From: Romboutsia lituseburensis
GTDB lineage: Bacteria > Bacillota > Clostridia > Peptostreptococcales > Peptostreptococcaceae
Assembly: GCF_024723825.1 (NCBI RefSeq)
Contig: NZ_JANQBQ010000001.1
Location: forward strand, 2,046,001 to 2,110,000
Reading direction: 5' to 3'
DNA length: 64,000 nt
The position numbers and the translations under genes are program-made. Of this stretch, positions 44,414-57,096 are shown piece by piece. Below the pieces are notes generated by a model. That model was not told where the DNA came from, ran no database searches, and saw nothing but the letters and a program-made list of their open reading frames with translations. The stretch's first letter is position 1; the number at the start of each line of letters is the position of its first letter.

Positions 44414-45172
44414 TTAGACTTCTATATTTAATTTTAAGTTTTTTCCTATTTCATATCCCTTATTATACATTTGTGTACAGAAATTTTTTTCAAATTTTAA
44501 TGTATCCCCTTTTTCAAAAGCAGTTTCAGGTCTTATTATAATTATATTATCTGCATTGTACTCATTTTTTATTTCATCGGGTAAAACATAATCATGTGCT
44601 GTGGATATAACTATAATTTTATCCACAGTTTTTTCCACTAATGGTTCTATTAAAGTATTATTTAATAATCCTCCATCAAGCTTAAACCCATCATATAATC
44701 CTTCACTTACATCTTTTACAAATTGTTGTTTTAAAGGTAAATTTGCTTTTGGATTACAAGGTAATAAAGAGCTGTATTTTACTGCGCTTAAGGCTTCTTT
44801 ATGTCCTAGTATTTTTATATTTTCTACCTTTTCCCTAACATTTTTATTATAAATCTCTATATAGTTCACATAGAAATCCATTTCCTGTTTATTTTCGGTA
44901 TTAAGGGCCTTAAGGGTATCGATAACATACGAATTATCCACAGTGTTATCCACTATTTTAATATCGTTTTCAGGATTTGTTTCTATACTTGTCCACATTT
45001 TTTCTAAGTTTTCAACATTTCCTGTGAATATGTAATATCCATTTATTGCACCTATAGATGTTCCTGATATAGCATCAAATTTATTTATTCCTCTATCATA
45101 AAGTGCTTTTATTACACCTGCTTGATATGATCCCTTAGCTCCTCCACCAGAGAGACATAGTCCTATTCTCAT
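44414..45172 (-). CDS. Patatin-like phospholipase
   Basis: The 252-residue protein has the oxyanion motif SGGGAKGSYQAG, the nucleophile motif GTSIG and the catalytic Asp in DGGLLNN, the Ser-Asp dyad of patatins, which hydrolyse acyl esters of lipids. No signal peptide is present, so it likely acts inside the cell. AAGGAG precedes the ATG. It ends 18 bases after the M18 aminopeptidase gene and is probably co-transcribed. Confidence 0.88.
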   Translation of the reverse strand: MRIGLCLSGGGAKGSYQAGVIKALYDRGINKFDAISGTSIGAINGYYIFTGNVENLEKMWTSIETNPENDIKIVDNTVDNSYVIDTLKALNTENKQEMDFYVNYIEIYNKNVREKVENIKILGHKEALSAVKYSSLLPCNPKANLPLKQQFVKDVSEGLYDGFKLDGGLLNNTLIEPLVEKTVDKIIVISTAHDYVLPDEIKNEYNADNIIIIRPETAFEKGDTLKFEKNFCTQMYNKGYEIGKNLKLNIEV

Positions 45173-45190
45173 GGTATTTCATCTCCTTAC

Positions 45191-46489
45191 TTATATCTCA
45201 TAGAATTTATTAATTGTCTTATATATATTGTAGTGATCTTCTACATTTCCTAACTCTCTTATAGAGTGCATTGCAAGTATTGGACTACCAACATCCACTG
45301 ATGGTATATCTAAATGCGTAGATGATATAGGCCCTATAGTACTTCCACCTCTTTCATCTGATCTATTTACAAATTCCTGATAATTAACCCCAGCTTCTTT
45401 GCATATAGATTTATATACAGATATAGATTGAGCATCACTTGTGTATGCTTGATTAGCATTTATTTTTATAACAGGCCCTTTGCCCATAACTGGTCTACTT
45501 GTTGGATCATGCTTGTCTACCATATTAGGATGAACTGCATGTGCTAAATCTGCTGATATTATAAATGATGAATATATTGTACTAAAGAATTCTTCTCTTG
45601 ATTTTTGTAAAGATAGGCATATTCTTTCCAATATATTTATTAACATATTTGAATCGGCACCTTGCTTAGTAGAACTTCCTACTTCTTCATTATCAAATAT
45701 AGCAACTACATTTACACCTTTACTACCATTTGCATCTATAAGTGCATGTAAACTTGAGTGTGCCATAGATAGGTTGTCTAATCTTCCTGTTGATATAAAC
45801 TCTTCATTAGGGCCTATTAAACTACCTTTTTCAAATTCATATAAAAATAAGTCAAAATCAATGATTTCTTCTAACTCTACATCTAATTCTTTAGCTAATT
45901 GCTTCAATAAGAAATTATCTTTTTCTAAATTTTCATTTATTAAACCTACTAGTGGTAACATGTCTTTTTGTTTATTTAATGCATATCCTTCATTTACTGT
46001 TCTATTCATATGTATAGCTACATTTGGTATTATACATACTGGCTTTTTAATATTAACCATCTTTTCAACAGGTCTTAATGCATTTTCACCTTTTAAAACA
46101 ACTCTTCCTGCTATAGCTAATGGTCTATCTAACCAAGTATTTAGTATTGGTCCACCATAGCATTCTGTATTTAATTTTAAATATGTACCTTCTACTAACA
46201 TTTCTGCTTTAGGTTTAATTCTAAATGTTGGAGAATCTGAATGAGAACCTACTATTCTAAACCCTTCTTTTTCTACATCTTGTGAATTAACTGTAAAAGC
46301 CACTAGTGCAGAAGAGTTTTTAGTTACATAGTATCTTCCATTTACTTCAACATTCCACTTTTCATTTAATATTAGCTCTCTAAATCCATTTTTTTGTAAC
46401 AACTTTTTAGATGTTTCTACAGCTTGAAAAGCCGTTGGACTTTCATATATAAAGTCTACTAAATCTTGCGCAAATTTTTTTTGTTCCAT
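45191..46489 (-). CDS. M18 family aminopeptidase
   Basis: The 432-residue metallopeptidase shows VGSHSDSPTFRIKP with a metal His and Asp, NEEVGSSTKQGADS with the catalytic Glu, and the C-terminal DVGSPILAMHSIRE with the last metal His. M18 enzymes are cytosolic, dodecameric, two-metal aminopeptidases that favour acidic or aromatic N-termini. I chose the ATG at 46489, 7 bases after GGAGGC; the frame opens 8 codons earlier without a site. Confidence 0.93.
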   Translation of the reverse strand: MEQKKFAQDLVDFIYESPTAFQAVETSKKLLQKNGFRELILNEKWNVEVNGRYYVTKNSSALVAFTVNSQDVEKEGFRIVGSHSDSPTFRIKPKAEMLVEGTYLKLNTECYGGPILNTWLDRPLAIAGRVVLKGENALRPVEKMVNIKKPVCIIPNVAIHMNRTVNEGYALNKQKDMLPLVGLINENLEKDNFLLKQLAKELDVELEEIIDFDLFLYEFEKGSLIGPNEEFISTGRLDNLSMAHSSLHALIDANGSKGVNVVAIFDNEEVGSSTKQGADSNMLINILERICLSLQKSREEFFSTIYSSFIISADLAHAVHPNMVDKHDPTSRPVMGKGPVIKINANQAYTSDAQSISVYKSICKEAGVNYQEFVNRSDERGGSTIGPISSTHLDIPSVDVGSPILAMHSIRELGNVEDHYNIYKTINKFYEI

Positions 46490-46526
46490 TGGTATAGCCT
46501 CCCTGATTAACAAAATTTATTTAAAT

Positions 46527-46570
46527 AACTGTGCATAATTATGGTTTATTAACATAATTTATGCACAGTT
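46527..46570 (-). terminator. Terminator after pcrA
   Basis: AACTGTGCATAA and TTATGCACAGTT form a 12-bp stem, extended by further A-T pairs inside. On the minus strand TATTTAAA follows. Confidence 0.75.
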
Positions 46571-46599
46571 TATTTTTAACAAGTTATTTAATTTATTTT

Positions 46600-48834
46600 T
46601 TATAATACATCTAGTGTTGTATATTCCTTATTTATCTTCTTAATTCCTTGTTTTTCAAATGCTATAGTTACATCAGACCCCATCATACCCACAACAGTAC
46701 CTACTCCAAATTTAGGATGGTGTACTTTTGCACCAGGCTTTATATCATCTAAGTTCGATTCTTTAGTTGTATCTTTAATTGTAGCATTAACTTTTGTTGC
46801 AACAGCTGACTTATTAACATTTGTCATATATTTTTGTTTGTACTTATCTAATACATTGTAATTTGCCTTTGAGTAAGAAGTAATTTGATTTTCTTCTTTG
46901 TTTAACTTTTCTATACACTCTTTAGGTAATTCTTCCATAAATCTAGATGCAATTGATGGGTTTGTTTTTCCATATAAAGTTCTTTTTTGAGTTAATGTCA
47001 TATATAGGGTTTCTTTTGCTCTTGTTATACCAACATAACAAAGTCTTCTTTCTTCTTCTATATCAGACTCTGCCATAGACCTTACAGCTCTTGATATAGG
47101 GAATAGACCTTCTTCCATTCCTATTAAGAATACAACAGGGAATTCTAATCCTTTTGATGTATGAATAGTCATAAGAGATACTTTATCAATTTCTTCCTCT
47201 TCATTGCTTTCAGATGTAAGTGCAACACCTGTTAAGAATTCTTCTAGACTCTGATCTTCACTACTTTGCTCAAATTCTATTGCTATAGATATAAATTCTT
47301 TTAAGTTATCTTTTCTATCTTTAGCTTCTTCTGTATCTCCTTTATATAAGTCATCTATATATTCATAGTAGTCTGTTGTCTCTAATACTTTTTCTATTAA
47401 TTTACTTACAGGATAAACTTCCTTTATAGTTCTTAGTGTACCTATTGTATCTACAAATGCGCTTATACTATTTCTTGCTTTAGTAGATATGTCTGAATTT
47501 GACTCTATATCTATAAGAACTGAATACATACTTTCTTGCTTTAAGCTAGCTCTATCTTCTATTTTCTCTATCGTTCTAAGCCCTATACCTCTTCTAGGTA
47601 CATTTATAATCCTTTTGATTGATATATCATCTTGAGGATTTTGTATAACTCTTAAATATGCAATTAAATCTTTGATTTCTTTTCTTTCATAGAATTTAGT
47701 TCCTCCATATATGTTATATGGTATTTGACTTCTATTTAAAGCATCTTCAACTGGACGTGCTTGAGCATTAGCTCTATATAAAACAGCAAAATCTTTGTAA
47801 GATCTATTTTGTTCCCTTGCTATTTTAGCTATCATATCAGATACAAAATCAGATTCTTCAACTTCATTTTCTGCTACTTGAATTTTTATTAATTCGCCTT
47901 CTTTTTTTTCACTCCAAAGTTTCTTTCTTTTTCTTTCTATATTATTAGAAATTACTGTATTTGCTGCATCTAGTATTATTTGAGTTGATCTATAATTTTG
48001 CTCTAATTTAACTACATGAACATCATCATAGTCCTTTTCAAACTCTAATATATTCCTTATATCAGCGCCTCTCCATCCATATATACTTTGATCATCGTCC
48101 CCAACAACACATATATTTTGATGTTCTTTTGCTAACATTTTTATTAATTCATATTGAGCTTTACTTGTATCTTGATACTCATCTACCATTATATATTTGA
48201 ATCTACTTCTGTAAAATTCTAGCACTTCACTATCAGTTCTTAATAACTCTACTGTTTTGTAAATTAAATCATCAAAGTCTAGTGCACTATTTCTTTTTAA
48301 ACGATCTTGATAAAGTGCATAAATATCTGCAATTTTGCTCATTCTAGCATCTGACATATGCATCTGTTTAAACTCTTTAGGGCTATGTAGCTTGTCTTTA
48401 GCCCCTGATATAGTACTTATAACTACTTTAGGTTCAAATGCCTTATCACTTAAATTTAACTCTTTTAAACAGTCTTTAACTAATGTTACCTGGTCAGCAC
48501 TATCGTATATTATAAAACTTCTATTGTATCCAATTCTATTTATATCTTTTCTAAGTATACGTACACAACAAGAATGGAAAGTACTTATCCACATTTCCTT
48601 AGTATCTGAACCTAATGTTTCTTCTACTCTCTCCCTCATTTCATTGGCTGCTTTGTTTGTAAATGTTATAGCTAATATATTTGGGGCTTGTACACCTTTG
48701 TTCTCTATAAGGTGAGCAATTCTAGTTGTTAAAACTCTAGTCTTACCCGAACCTGCTCCAGCTAGTATAAGGACAGGGCCTTCTGTCTTTTCTACAGCTT
48801 CTCTCTGTGCAGGATTTAATGTATCTAAATTCAT
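46600..48834 (-). CDS. pcrA: ATP-dependent DNA helicase PcrA/UvrD
   Basis: PcrA unwinds DNA 3' to 5' in repair and plasmid replication and displaces recombinase. The 744-residue SF1 helicase has LNPAQREAV, Walker A GAGSGKT, motif II DEYQDT, motif III DDDQSIYGWRGAD, motif IV EQNYRSTQ, motif V VSLMTIHTSKGLEFPVV and motif VI RRLCYVGITRAKE, and a C-terminal Tudor-like RNA polymerase-binding domain (GAKVHHPKFGVGTV). The ATG follows GGAGGAAG. Terminators flank it. Confidence 0.95.
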   Translation of the reverse strand: MNLDTLNPAQREAVEKTEGPVLILAGAGSGKTRVLTTRIAHLIENKGVQAPNILAITFTNKAANEMRERVEETLGSDTKEMWISTFHSCCVRILRKDINRIGYNRSFIIYDSADQVTLVKDCLKELNLSDKAFEPKVVISTISGAKDKLHSPKEFKQMHMSDARMSKIADIYALYQDRLKRNSALDFDDLIYKTVELLRTDSEVLEFYRSRFKYIMVDEYQDTSKAQYELIKMLAKEHQNICVVGDDDQSIYGWRGADIRNILEFEKDYDDVHVVKLEQNYRSTQIILDAANTVISNNIERKRKKLWSEKKEGELIKIQVAENEVEESDFVSDMIAKIAREQNRSYKDFAVLYRANAQARPVEDALNRSQIPYNIYGGTKFYERKEIKDLIAYLRVIQNPQDDISIKRIINVPRRGIGLRTIEKIEDRASLKQESMYSVLIDIESNSDISTKARNSISAFVDTIGTLRTIKEVYPVSKLIEKVLETTDYYEYIDDLYKGDTEEAKDRKDNLKEFISIAIEFEQSSEDQSLEEFLTGVALTSESNEEEEIDKVSLMTIHTSKGLEFPVVFLIGMEEGLFPISRAVRSMAESDIEEERRLCYVGITRAKETLYMTLTQKRTLYGKTNPSIASRFMEELPKECIEKLNKEENQITSYSKANYNVLDKYKQKYMTNVNKSAVATKVNATIKDTTKESNLDDIKPGAKVHHPKFGVGTVVGMMGSDVTIAFEKQGIKKINKEYTTLDVL

Positions 48835-49062
48835 ATGCTTCCTCCTGTTAACAGTTATATAACTCTATTTTAATCTAAAACTTATTTTTGTTCAAATTTA
48901 AAGAATATCAACACCTTGATTCTCTCCAATATATTAAACTTTAAATCTATATCTATAAATTTATGACTCCTTTAAGTATATAACTAATTCTTCATTAAAA
49001 AAAGCATAGGTTCATGAATTTATAAGCTATCGTACTTTTTTATAGTTATAAAATAAAGAAAA
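48835..49062. other. Upstream region of pcrA
   Basis: AT-rich sequence with no gene or clear RNA structure; it must contain the pcrA promoter, which I cannot place with confidence. Confidence 0.4.
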
Positions 49063-49091
49063 AAACCCTAGACGGCTTAAATCTAGGGTTT
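49063..49091 (-). terminator. Terminator after the ECF transporter genes
   Basis: AAACCCTAGA and TCTAGGGTTT flank a 9-base loop and are followed by TTTTT on the minus strand. Confidence 0.88.
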
Positions 49092-49149
49092 ACTTTATAG
49101 AAAAGCATATTATTAAAATCTATTTATATTAAAATAGGTTTAGGGCAAA

Positions 49150-49968
49150 TTAATGATTTGATATAAGCACAGAATCATTCCAATACTTATACAAATCTTC
49201 TTCACATTTAAATAAAGGTATATTCATATTTTTATGTAGTTTTACAAGCCAAGGAAGTTCTAATCCAGCTTCAATAACTTTATTCTCTTTTACAAATACT
49301 TCCTCAATACTTCCATCTTCTATCACTTCGCCTTTACTTAAAACATATGCATAATCGCATATTTCATATATTAAATTCATATCATGACTTGATATCACTA
49401 TCTTAACACCTTTTTGTTTAAGGTTTTTTATAATATCTACTATTAATCTAGTACTTACTGGGTCTAAGCCAGCTGTCGGCTCATCTAATAAAACTATTTC
49501 ATTTTCCATTGCTATAACAGAAGCTATTGCTACCCTCTTTTTTTGGCCATAGCTTAAAAAATGTACTGGTTTGTTTATAAAATCTATTCCATTAACAGCA
49601 ACTAGTGCATCTCTAACTCTCATATTTATTATTTCTTCATCTATTCCAATATTTCTTAAAGAAAATGCTATATCATCATATACCCTTGAATAGAATATTT
49701 GTTTTTCTGGATCCTGAAATACTATACCTACTTGTTTTCTTAAATTATATAGGCCTTTTTTTGTATAGTTTATTTCCTGATCCTTGAATAAAATTTTTCC
49801 TGATGTGGGCTTAAGTATGCCCATTAAATTCATAAAAAATGTAGATTTACCAGATCCATTTGATCCTATTATCCCTATCACATCACCTTTTGAAAAGTCC
49901 ATATTAACTTTTTTTAGTGCATGTGAGTTTTTTTCGTATTTATAATTTAAGTCATTTATTTTAAACAT
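49150..49968 (-). CDS. ECF transporter ATPase (CbiO/EcfA type)
   Basis: The 272-residue ATPase has Walker A GSNGSGKSTFF, Q-loop VFQDPEKQIF, signature LSYGQKKRVAIASVIA and Walker B IVLLDEPTAGLDP, the typical CbiO/EcfA set. With the upstream T component it energises uptake by an energy-coupling factor transporter. The B12 riboswitch upstream points to cobalt, a corrinoid or a precursor. The ATG at 49968 has correct spacing to GGGG and overlaps the T component gene by 8 bases. Confidence 0.9.
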   Translation of the reverse strand: MFKINDLNYKYEKNSHALKKVNMDFSKGDVIGIIGSNGSGKSTFFMNLMGILKPTSGKILFKDQEINYTKKGLYNLRKQVGIVFQDPEKQIFYSRVYDDIAFSLRNIGIDEEIINMRVRDALVAVNGIDFINKPVHFLSYGQKKRVAIASVIAMENEIVLLDEPTAGLDPVSTRLIVDIIKNLKQKGVKIVISSHDMNLIYEICDYAYVLSKGEVIEDGSIEEVFVKENKVIEAGLELPWLVKLHKNMNIPLFKCEEDLYKYWNDSVLISNH

Positions 49969-50659
49969 TTTCATCCCCTACTATGTGAAATTTGCTATCA
50001 TATAATTTTATGTCTAAAGATATACACATTTCATCATACCTTTTCATCATTCTCTTAAATAACATATTTCCTAGAATTCCAACTGAATTATAAGATGTTT
50101 TTAAATTAATATATCCAAATCTTAATTGTTGTGATTTTCTTATATCTGATACTTCTTCTAAAAATATAAATATAAATCTATAAACTAACATAGATAGCTC
50201 TATTACCGTATCTGATATATGTAGCTTTTTTAATAAAAATATTATCTGATTAAATGGTGTTGTTAATATAAAAAAGTATATACATGTTAAACAAGCAATA
50301 GCTCTAAACAATATATGTATAGATGTAATTATTGACTTATTTGATATACCTATATTTAAAGACATTATATTAAAACTATAAATTAGTCCTTTTGAATCAA
50401 ATGATATATTTATAAGGTTTATTAGAACTCCCATTATTAAAAAATACATTGGTATTTTTACAAGCTTTAAATAACTTTTTAAGTCTATTTTAGCTAAAAA
50501 AACTATAAGAGAACTCATAAAAGTTATAATACTAATCAAGCAAAAAATATTTTTAAATGCCATAGAAATTATTAAAAATATTAAGCCTATGCTTCCTTTT
50601 ATCTTTGGATTTATTTCTGTTAAACTGTTTGTATATGCGTATTTATCTATTAAAAGCAT
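49961..50659 (-). CDS. ECF transporter transmembrane T component (CbiQ/EcfT type)
   Basis: The 232-residue protein has five to six membrane helices and the C-terminal coupling helices with the LRFGYIN and GNMLFKRMMKRYDEMCISLD regions, which in CbiQ/EcfT bind the ATPase. It lies just below a cobalamin riboswitch and attenuator and just above the A component. No S component or CbiM gene is in the operon, so the substrate-binding subunit must be encoded elsewhere. AAGGAG precedes the ATG. Confidence 0.85.
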   Translation of the reverse strand: MLLIDKYAYTNSLTEINPKIKGSIGLIFLIISMAFKNIFCLISIITFMSSLIVFLAKIDLKSYLKLVKIPMYFLIMGVLINLINISFDSKGLIYSFNIMSLNIGISNKSIITSIHILFRAIACLTCIYFFILTTPFNQIIFLLKKLHISDTVIELSMLVYRFIFIFLEEVSDIRKSQQLRFGYINLKTSYNSVGILGNMLFKRMMKRYDEMCISLDIKLYDSKFHIVGDENV

Positions 50660-50683
50660 ACTTAATTCTCCTTACAATATAAA

Positions 50684-50707
50684 AAGCCTAACCAAAGGGT
50701 TAGACTT
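50684..50707 (-). terminator. Riboswitch expression-platform terminator
   Basis: AAGTCTAACC pairs with GGTTAGGCTT (one mismatch) followed by TTTTATA on the minus strand. It lies between the B12 aptamer and the T component gene, so it is the likely attenuator. Confidence 0.75.
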
Positions 50708-50782
50708 TCTTTTTCAATACTAATTTTATACACAAGTATTTTAAGAAACTTTCTCCCACCCCGAAGAAATTACTTTAATATT

Positions 50783-50939
50783 ACTAGGCAGGTCTCCTGG
50801 CTTAGCTTCATCCTACTCTTTTACCTTCCCATGAATAATAAATCATAGTGGTTAAAATAAATTTCGTCAGCTTTACAGTAGCGGGGGCTGCAGAGGAATT
50901 ACACCTCTTTCCCTATTAATCTTTTATCAAGAACCTAAA
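50783..50939 (-). promoter_or_regulatory. Cobalamin (B12) riboswitch
   Basis: Read on the minus strand the segment has the aptamer landmarks in order: AGGTTC, AGGGAA, GGTGTAATTCCTC, GCAGCCCCCGCTACTGT, CCACT, GGGAAGG and the B12 box AGCCAGGAGACCTGCC. Binding of a cobalamin would favour the downstream terminator and switch the ECF genes off. Confidence 0.93.
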
Positions 50940-51087
50940 ATATATATTTAATATTTATTTTACTAACTTTTGTAACATGATAAATTATACTCTAGATGTA
51001 AAAAAATTTTGATAAATTGCCTTACTTATATTGTATTCTACATAAATACTAATATTCCTTTTTTATTTTGAAAAAAATTTTTAAAAT

Positions 51088-52863
51088 TTAATTTCTAATT
51101 ATTTTTTTCAAATACATAGACACTATATCTGAAAATCTTTCTATATCTTTAGTATATACGAAGTCCCTACCATATATCAACCTTTGTGCTTCTAAATCAT
51201 TTTCTTTTCCTGTAAATACTCCTAATACTAAAATATTTTGTTGCCTAGCTCTTCTTACTTCATTGGCAGTGTCTTTTATTCCTATCATACCTCTATATGA
51301 CATTTCGCCTCTTATACTACGCTCTCTATCTTTTCCAATTTTTATATCATTGGGTTTTCCATCACTTAAAACTATCAATATTTTATTTTCTTCATTTCGA
51401 TTTAATAAACCATCACAAGTTGATTTAATTGCTAGTCCATCTCTATTATTTCCTGCACAAAAATATTCAAATATATTTTCAATTTCTTCTATTTTATCTT
51501 CATAATCTTTAAATCTTTTTAATATAGTGTAATCCATAAAGCTAGAAAATCCCATAACTCTGTTAGGAATACCTACCATGGTTAGAGCATTAGCTATTAT
51601 ATATGCTTGTGTAGCAACATTTGCTTGATTCCTGCTCTGAGACCCACTTCCATCTAGTAATATGTCAATTACATATTTCCCCTTCTCATTTTCAATATCT
51701 TTATAAAATATTTTGTTATTACTACTTTTTGTAGCTCTCCATGCTCTATTTGCATGTATAGTCCCACAATCTGAATAAACTCTACTAGTTTCACTTTCCT
51801 CTATAAGAATTCTTGATAAGCTATCCTTTAATTTTATTATATTCCTTTTATGTATCTTAGCTTTATCTCTAAACTTACCTATATTATTTTCTTTTTGTCT
51901 TGTAACATATTTAATTTGAGCTACATTACTACATTCACTTCTCAATACTCCATCTGTAAAATGTATTCTACAACCTTCGTGTACATTTCTGCAATTTTTA
52001 GTTTCAATTTTTTTCAATTCATTTTTATTTAGATATGATTTTCCATAATAATGTTCCATTTTATTATAGATTTTATCTAATGTCTTTTCATCTACATATA
52101 AAACTCTTTCTTTAGTATTTTTAGAGATATCTATATCAATTTCTCCAACACTTTCAATTAACATAGATGAGGATATATTACTTATTTCACTTTCAATCAT
52201 CTCATTCTGTTCATCTTCATAAAGCTCTTCATACATAAAATCTGAAAATGTATCAAAGTCTATATCTGTATCATTTTTATATTCTATAGAATTTTCTTTT
52301 ATATCTTGAGATTTTATAACTTTTCCTTCAAAAAATTTAATGTAAATATTATCAATTTCTTTTAAAATTTCTATTATCGGTAAATTTATATCAATCTTCC
52401 TAATACAATTTAAAATTCTTCTACTTAGACCATCTACTGAAGGATGTTTACCCATATTTTCTAATACTATTACATATTTAATTTTTTGTATTACATCATC
52501 TTTATATATTTTTGTAAATCCATCTAGCATATCTTTATATGCTTTTTTTCTTATATCTTTTATTCCTGGTCTTTCTTGTATTACTCTATCTTCTACTATT
52601 ATATTTAGAACTACTTGAACTAAACCTAATAGTATATTAGAATCATATCCTTGTTTTATCCTATTGTATAAATATTTTTTAACTATATTCCATTCTATAT
52701 ATTTATGTCTTGCACCTGTCATAATAGCAAAATATAACGCTACATCCTTTGATGTATAGTCTTGTTCTGATGCACTTATATCTTCATTATATTTACCTGA
52801 AATAGTCCAAGATAAATTATTTATTCTATTTTCAAATTCATAATTATTATATATCCATTTCAT
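51088..52863 (-). CDS. CobT/NorD-like von Willebrand factor A domain protein
   Basis: The 591-residue protein has a helical N-terminal half, an acidic segment (about 190-245), and a C-terminal VWA domain (about 396-580) with the MIDAS motif DGSGS (Asp 404, Ser 406, Ser 408) and LSDGKPND. This layout resembles CobT of the aerobic cobaltochelatase and NorD-like partners of MoxR ATPases. A lone acidic stretch before the VWA is like CobT. It follows the AAA+ gene by 71 bases and precedes the B12 riboswitch by about 150 bases. No CobN-type large subunit is in the window, so chelatase function is only a possibility. Confidence 0.75.
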   Translation of the reverse strand: MKWIYNNYEFENRINNLSWTISGKYNEDISASEQDYTSKDVALYFAIMTGARHKYIEWNIVKKYLYNRIKQGYDSNILLGLVQVVLNIIVEDRVIQERPGIKDIRKKAYKDMLDGFTKIYKDDVIQKIKYVIVLENMGKHPSVDGLSRRILNCIRKIDINLPIIEILKEIDNIYIKFFEGKVIKSQDIKENSIEYKNDTDIDFDTFSDFMYEELYEDEQNEMIESEISNISSSMLIESVGEIDIDISKNTKERVLYVDEKTLDKIYNKMEHYYGKSYLNKNELKKIETKNCRNVHEGCRIHFTDGVLRSECSNVAQIKYVTRQKENNIGKFRDKAKIHKRNIIKLKDSLSRILIEESETSRVYSDCGTIHANRAWRATKSSNNKIFYKDIENEKGKYVIDILLDGSGSQSRNQANVATQAYIIANALTMVGIPNRVMGFSSFMDYTILKRFKDYEDKIEEIENIFEYFCAGNNRDGLAIKSTCDGLLNRNEENKILIVLSDGKPNDIKIGKDRERSIRGEMSYRGMIGIKDTANEVRRARQQNILVLGVFTGKENDLEAQRLIYGRDFVYTKDIERFSDIVSMYLKKIIRN

Positions 52864-52934
52864 AATTTTCCCCTAATTATATAGTGTTTGTATACAAATA
52901 AAATCTATAGTTAATTTTGTAAAACATTAATAGC

Positions 52935-53888
52935 CTAAAAACTTGATTCTAATTGACCATTTAGATTATTATGTGGAAATACATCCTTAGATTCCCAAAT
53001 ACTTGAAATTCTTGTTTTTATAATATCCCCTACTATTTCCTTTTCATATTCATCAAAAGTCTTACCTGTTATACCCATATTTATTGCTAATTTAGGACTA
53101 AGACCTCTTTTTATTGTTTTTAATGAACCTATAAGCCCTCTTAAATCTATTGATTTACTTGAAATTTCTCCATTTTGTGATTTCAATTGCAAATCAAGGA
53201 ATATTCCTGCAAACTGAAGTAACTTTTCTCTATCTGCATCAGGAAATTCATTATTCAATATAAGCATAAGTTTATCTTCTTCTATTGACGGTATATCAAT
53301 AACCATAAACCTAGATACTAGTGCCTCATTTAATTCCTTTGTACCTGCATATTCATAGTTCATCGTTCCTATAAATCTAGTTGCCGGATGTAAATTTATT
53401 CGTTCATAACCAGGCACATCGATTATTCTCCTATGATCTAATGCAGAATGCAGTACTGCAATAGCATCATTTTTAGCCATATTTATTTCATCGAATATAC
53501 CAAATCCACCATGAATTGCACATTCATATACAGATCCACGTCTTAACTTTACCTCATTATCTATAAAAGTATCTGTTCCTATTAATGTTGTACTATCTGT
53601 ATTTATATGAAAAGAAGTATTCCACTGAGGTCTTCCAAATAGCTCAGATAAGTTATCTGCAAGTAGGTTTTTACCTGTTGCCTTAGGCCCTGATAAAAGT
53701 ATATTTTCACCTTCAAGTATAGCAGATATACACATATCCCATATTTCTTTCCCATAAAAATAGCTATTTGATTGTGATATTCTATGTTGAAGAGAATCCT
53801 CTAATTTATAATATTTTTTAAAGTACAAAGCATCTTCTATTAATTTTTCATTTACATTTTGTTGTTTTAAGTTATCTATTATCCCCAT
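52935..53888 (-). CDS. MoxR/CobS-like AAA+ ATPase
   Basis: The 317-residue ATPase has a Walker A-like GPKATGKN (67-74) in which the usual Ser/Thr is replaced by Asn, Walker B GIFDEIN (Asp 133, Glu 134), GTMNYEYAGTKELNEALVSRF as sensor 1/arginine finger region. AAA+ proteins of this group assemble into rings that drive conformational change in partner VWA proteins, as in CobS/CobT, NorQ/NorD and MoxR. It pairs with the VWA gene immediately downstream. The Asn may be a family feature or may weaken magnesium binding; I cannot tell. The ATG follows AAGGGGA. Confidence 0.8.
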   Translation of the reverse strand: MGIIDNLKQQNVNEKLIEDALYFKKYYKLEDSLQHRISQSNSYFYGKEIWDMCISAILEGENILLSGPKATGKNLLADNLSELFGRPQWNTSFHINTDSTTLIGTDTFIDNEVKLRRGSVYECAIHGGFGIFDEINMAKNDAIAVLHSALDHRRIIDVPGYERINLHPATRFIGTMNYEYAGTKELNEALVSRFMVIDIPSIEEDKLMLILNNEFPDADREKLLQFAGIFLDLQLKSQNGEISSKSIDLRGLIGSLKTIKRGLSPKLAINMGITGKTFDEYEKEIVGDIIKTRISSIWESKDVFPHNNLNGQLESSF

Positions 53889-53957
53889 TTTATGATCCCC
53901 TTTATTAGAAAGTTTATTTAGTTATAATTTTAGCATATATATTTAAATAAAAACAGA

Positions 53958-53995
53958 AAAAGCCTAGAAGCAACAATATGTGCTTCTAGGCTTTT
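53958..53995 (-). terminator. Terminator of rRNA operon 1
   Basis: A perfect 15-bp stem (AAAAGCCTAGAAGCA and complement) with an 8-base loop follows the 5S gene; T residues follow on the minus strand. Confidence 0.9.
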
Positions 53996-54013
53996 ATTAA
54001 AATAAAAAAGATT

Positions 54014-54130
<117 letters not shown>

Positions 54131-54152
54131 TAATCTTTATTTTTAGAGTTAA

Positions 54153-54170
54153 TACTCTGAAAACTGTATA
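54153..54170 (-). other. 3' arm of the 23S processing stem (operon 1)
   Basis: TATACAGTTTTCAGAGTA on the minus strand pairs with the ITS segment 57246-57262, as expected for the RNase III stem that releases pre-23S rRNA. Confidence 0.65.
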
Positions 54171-54192
54171 TCATTTTGAGTGAATCATTTTG

Positions 54193-57096
<2,904 letters not shown>

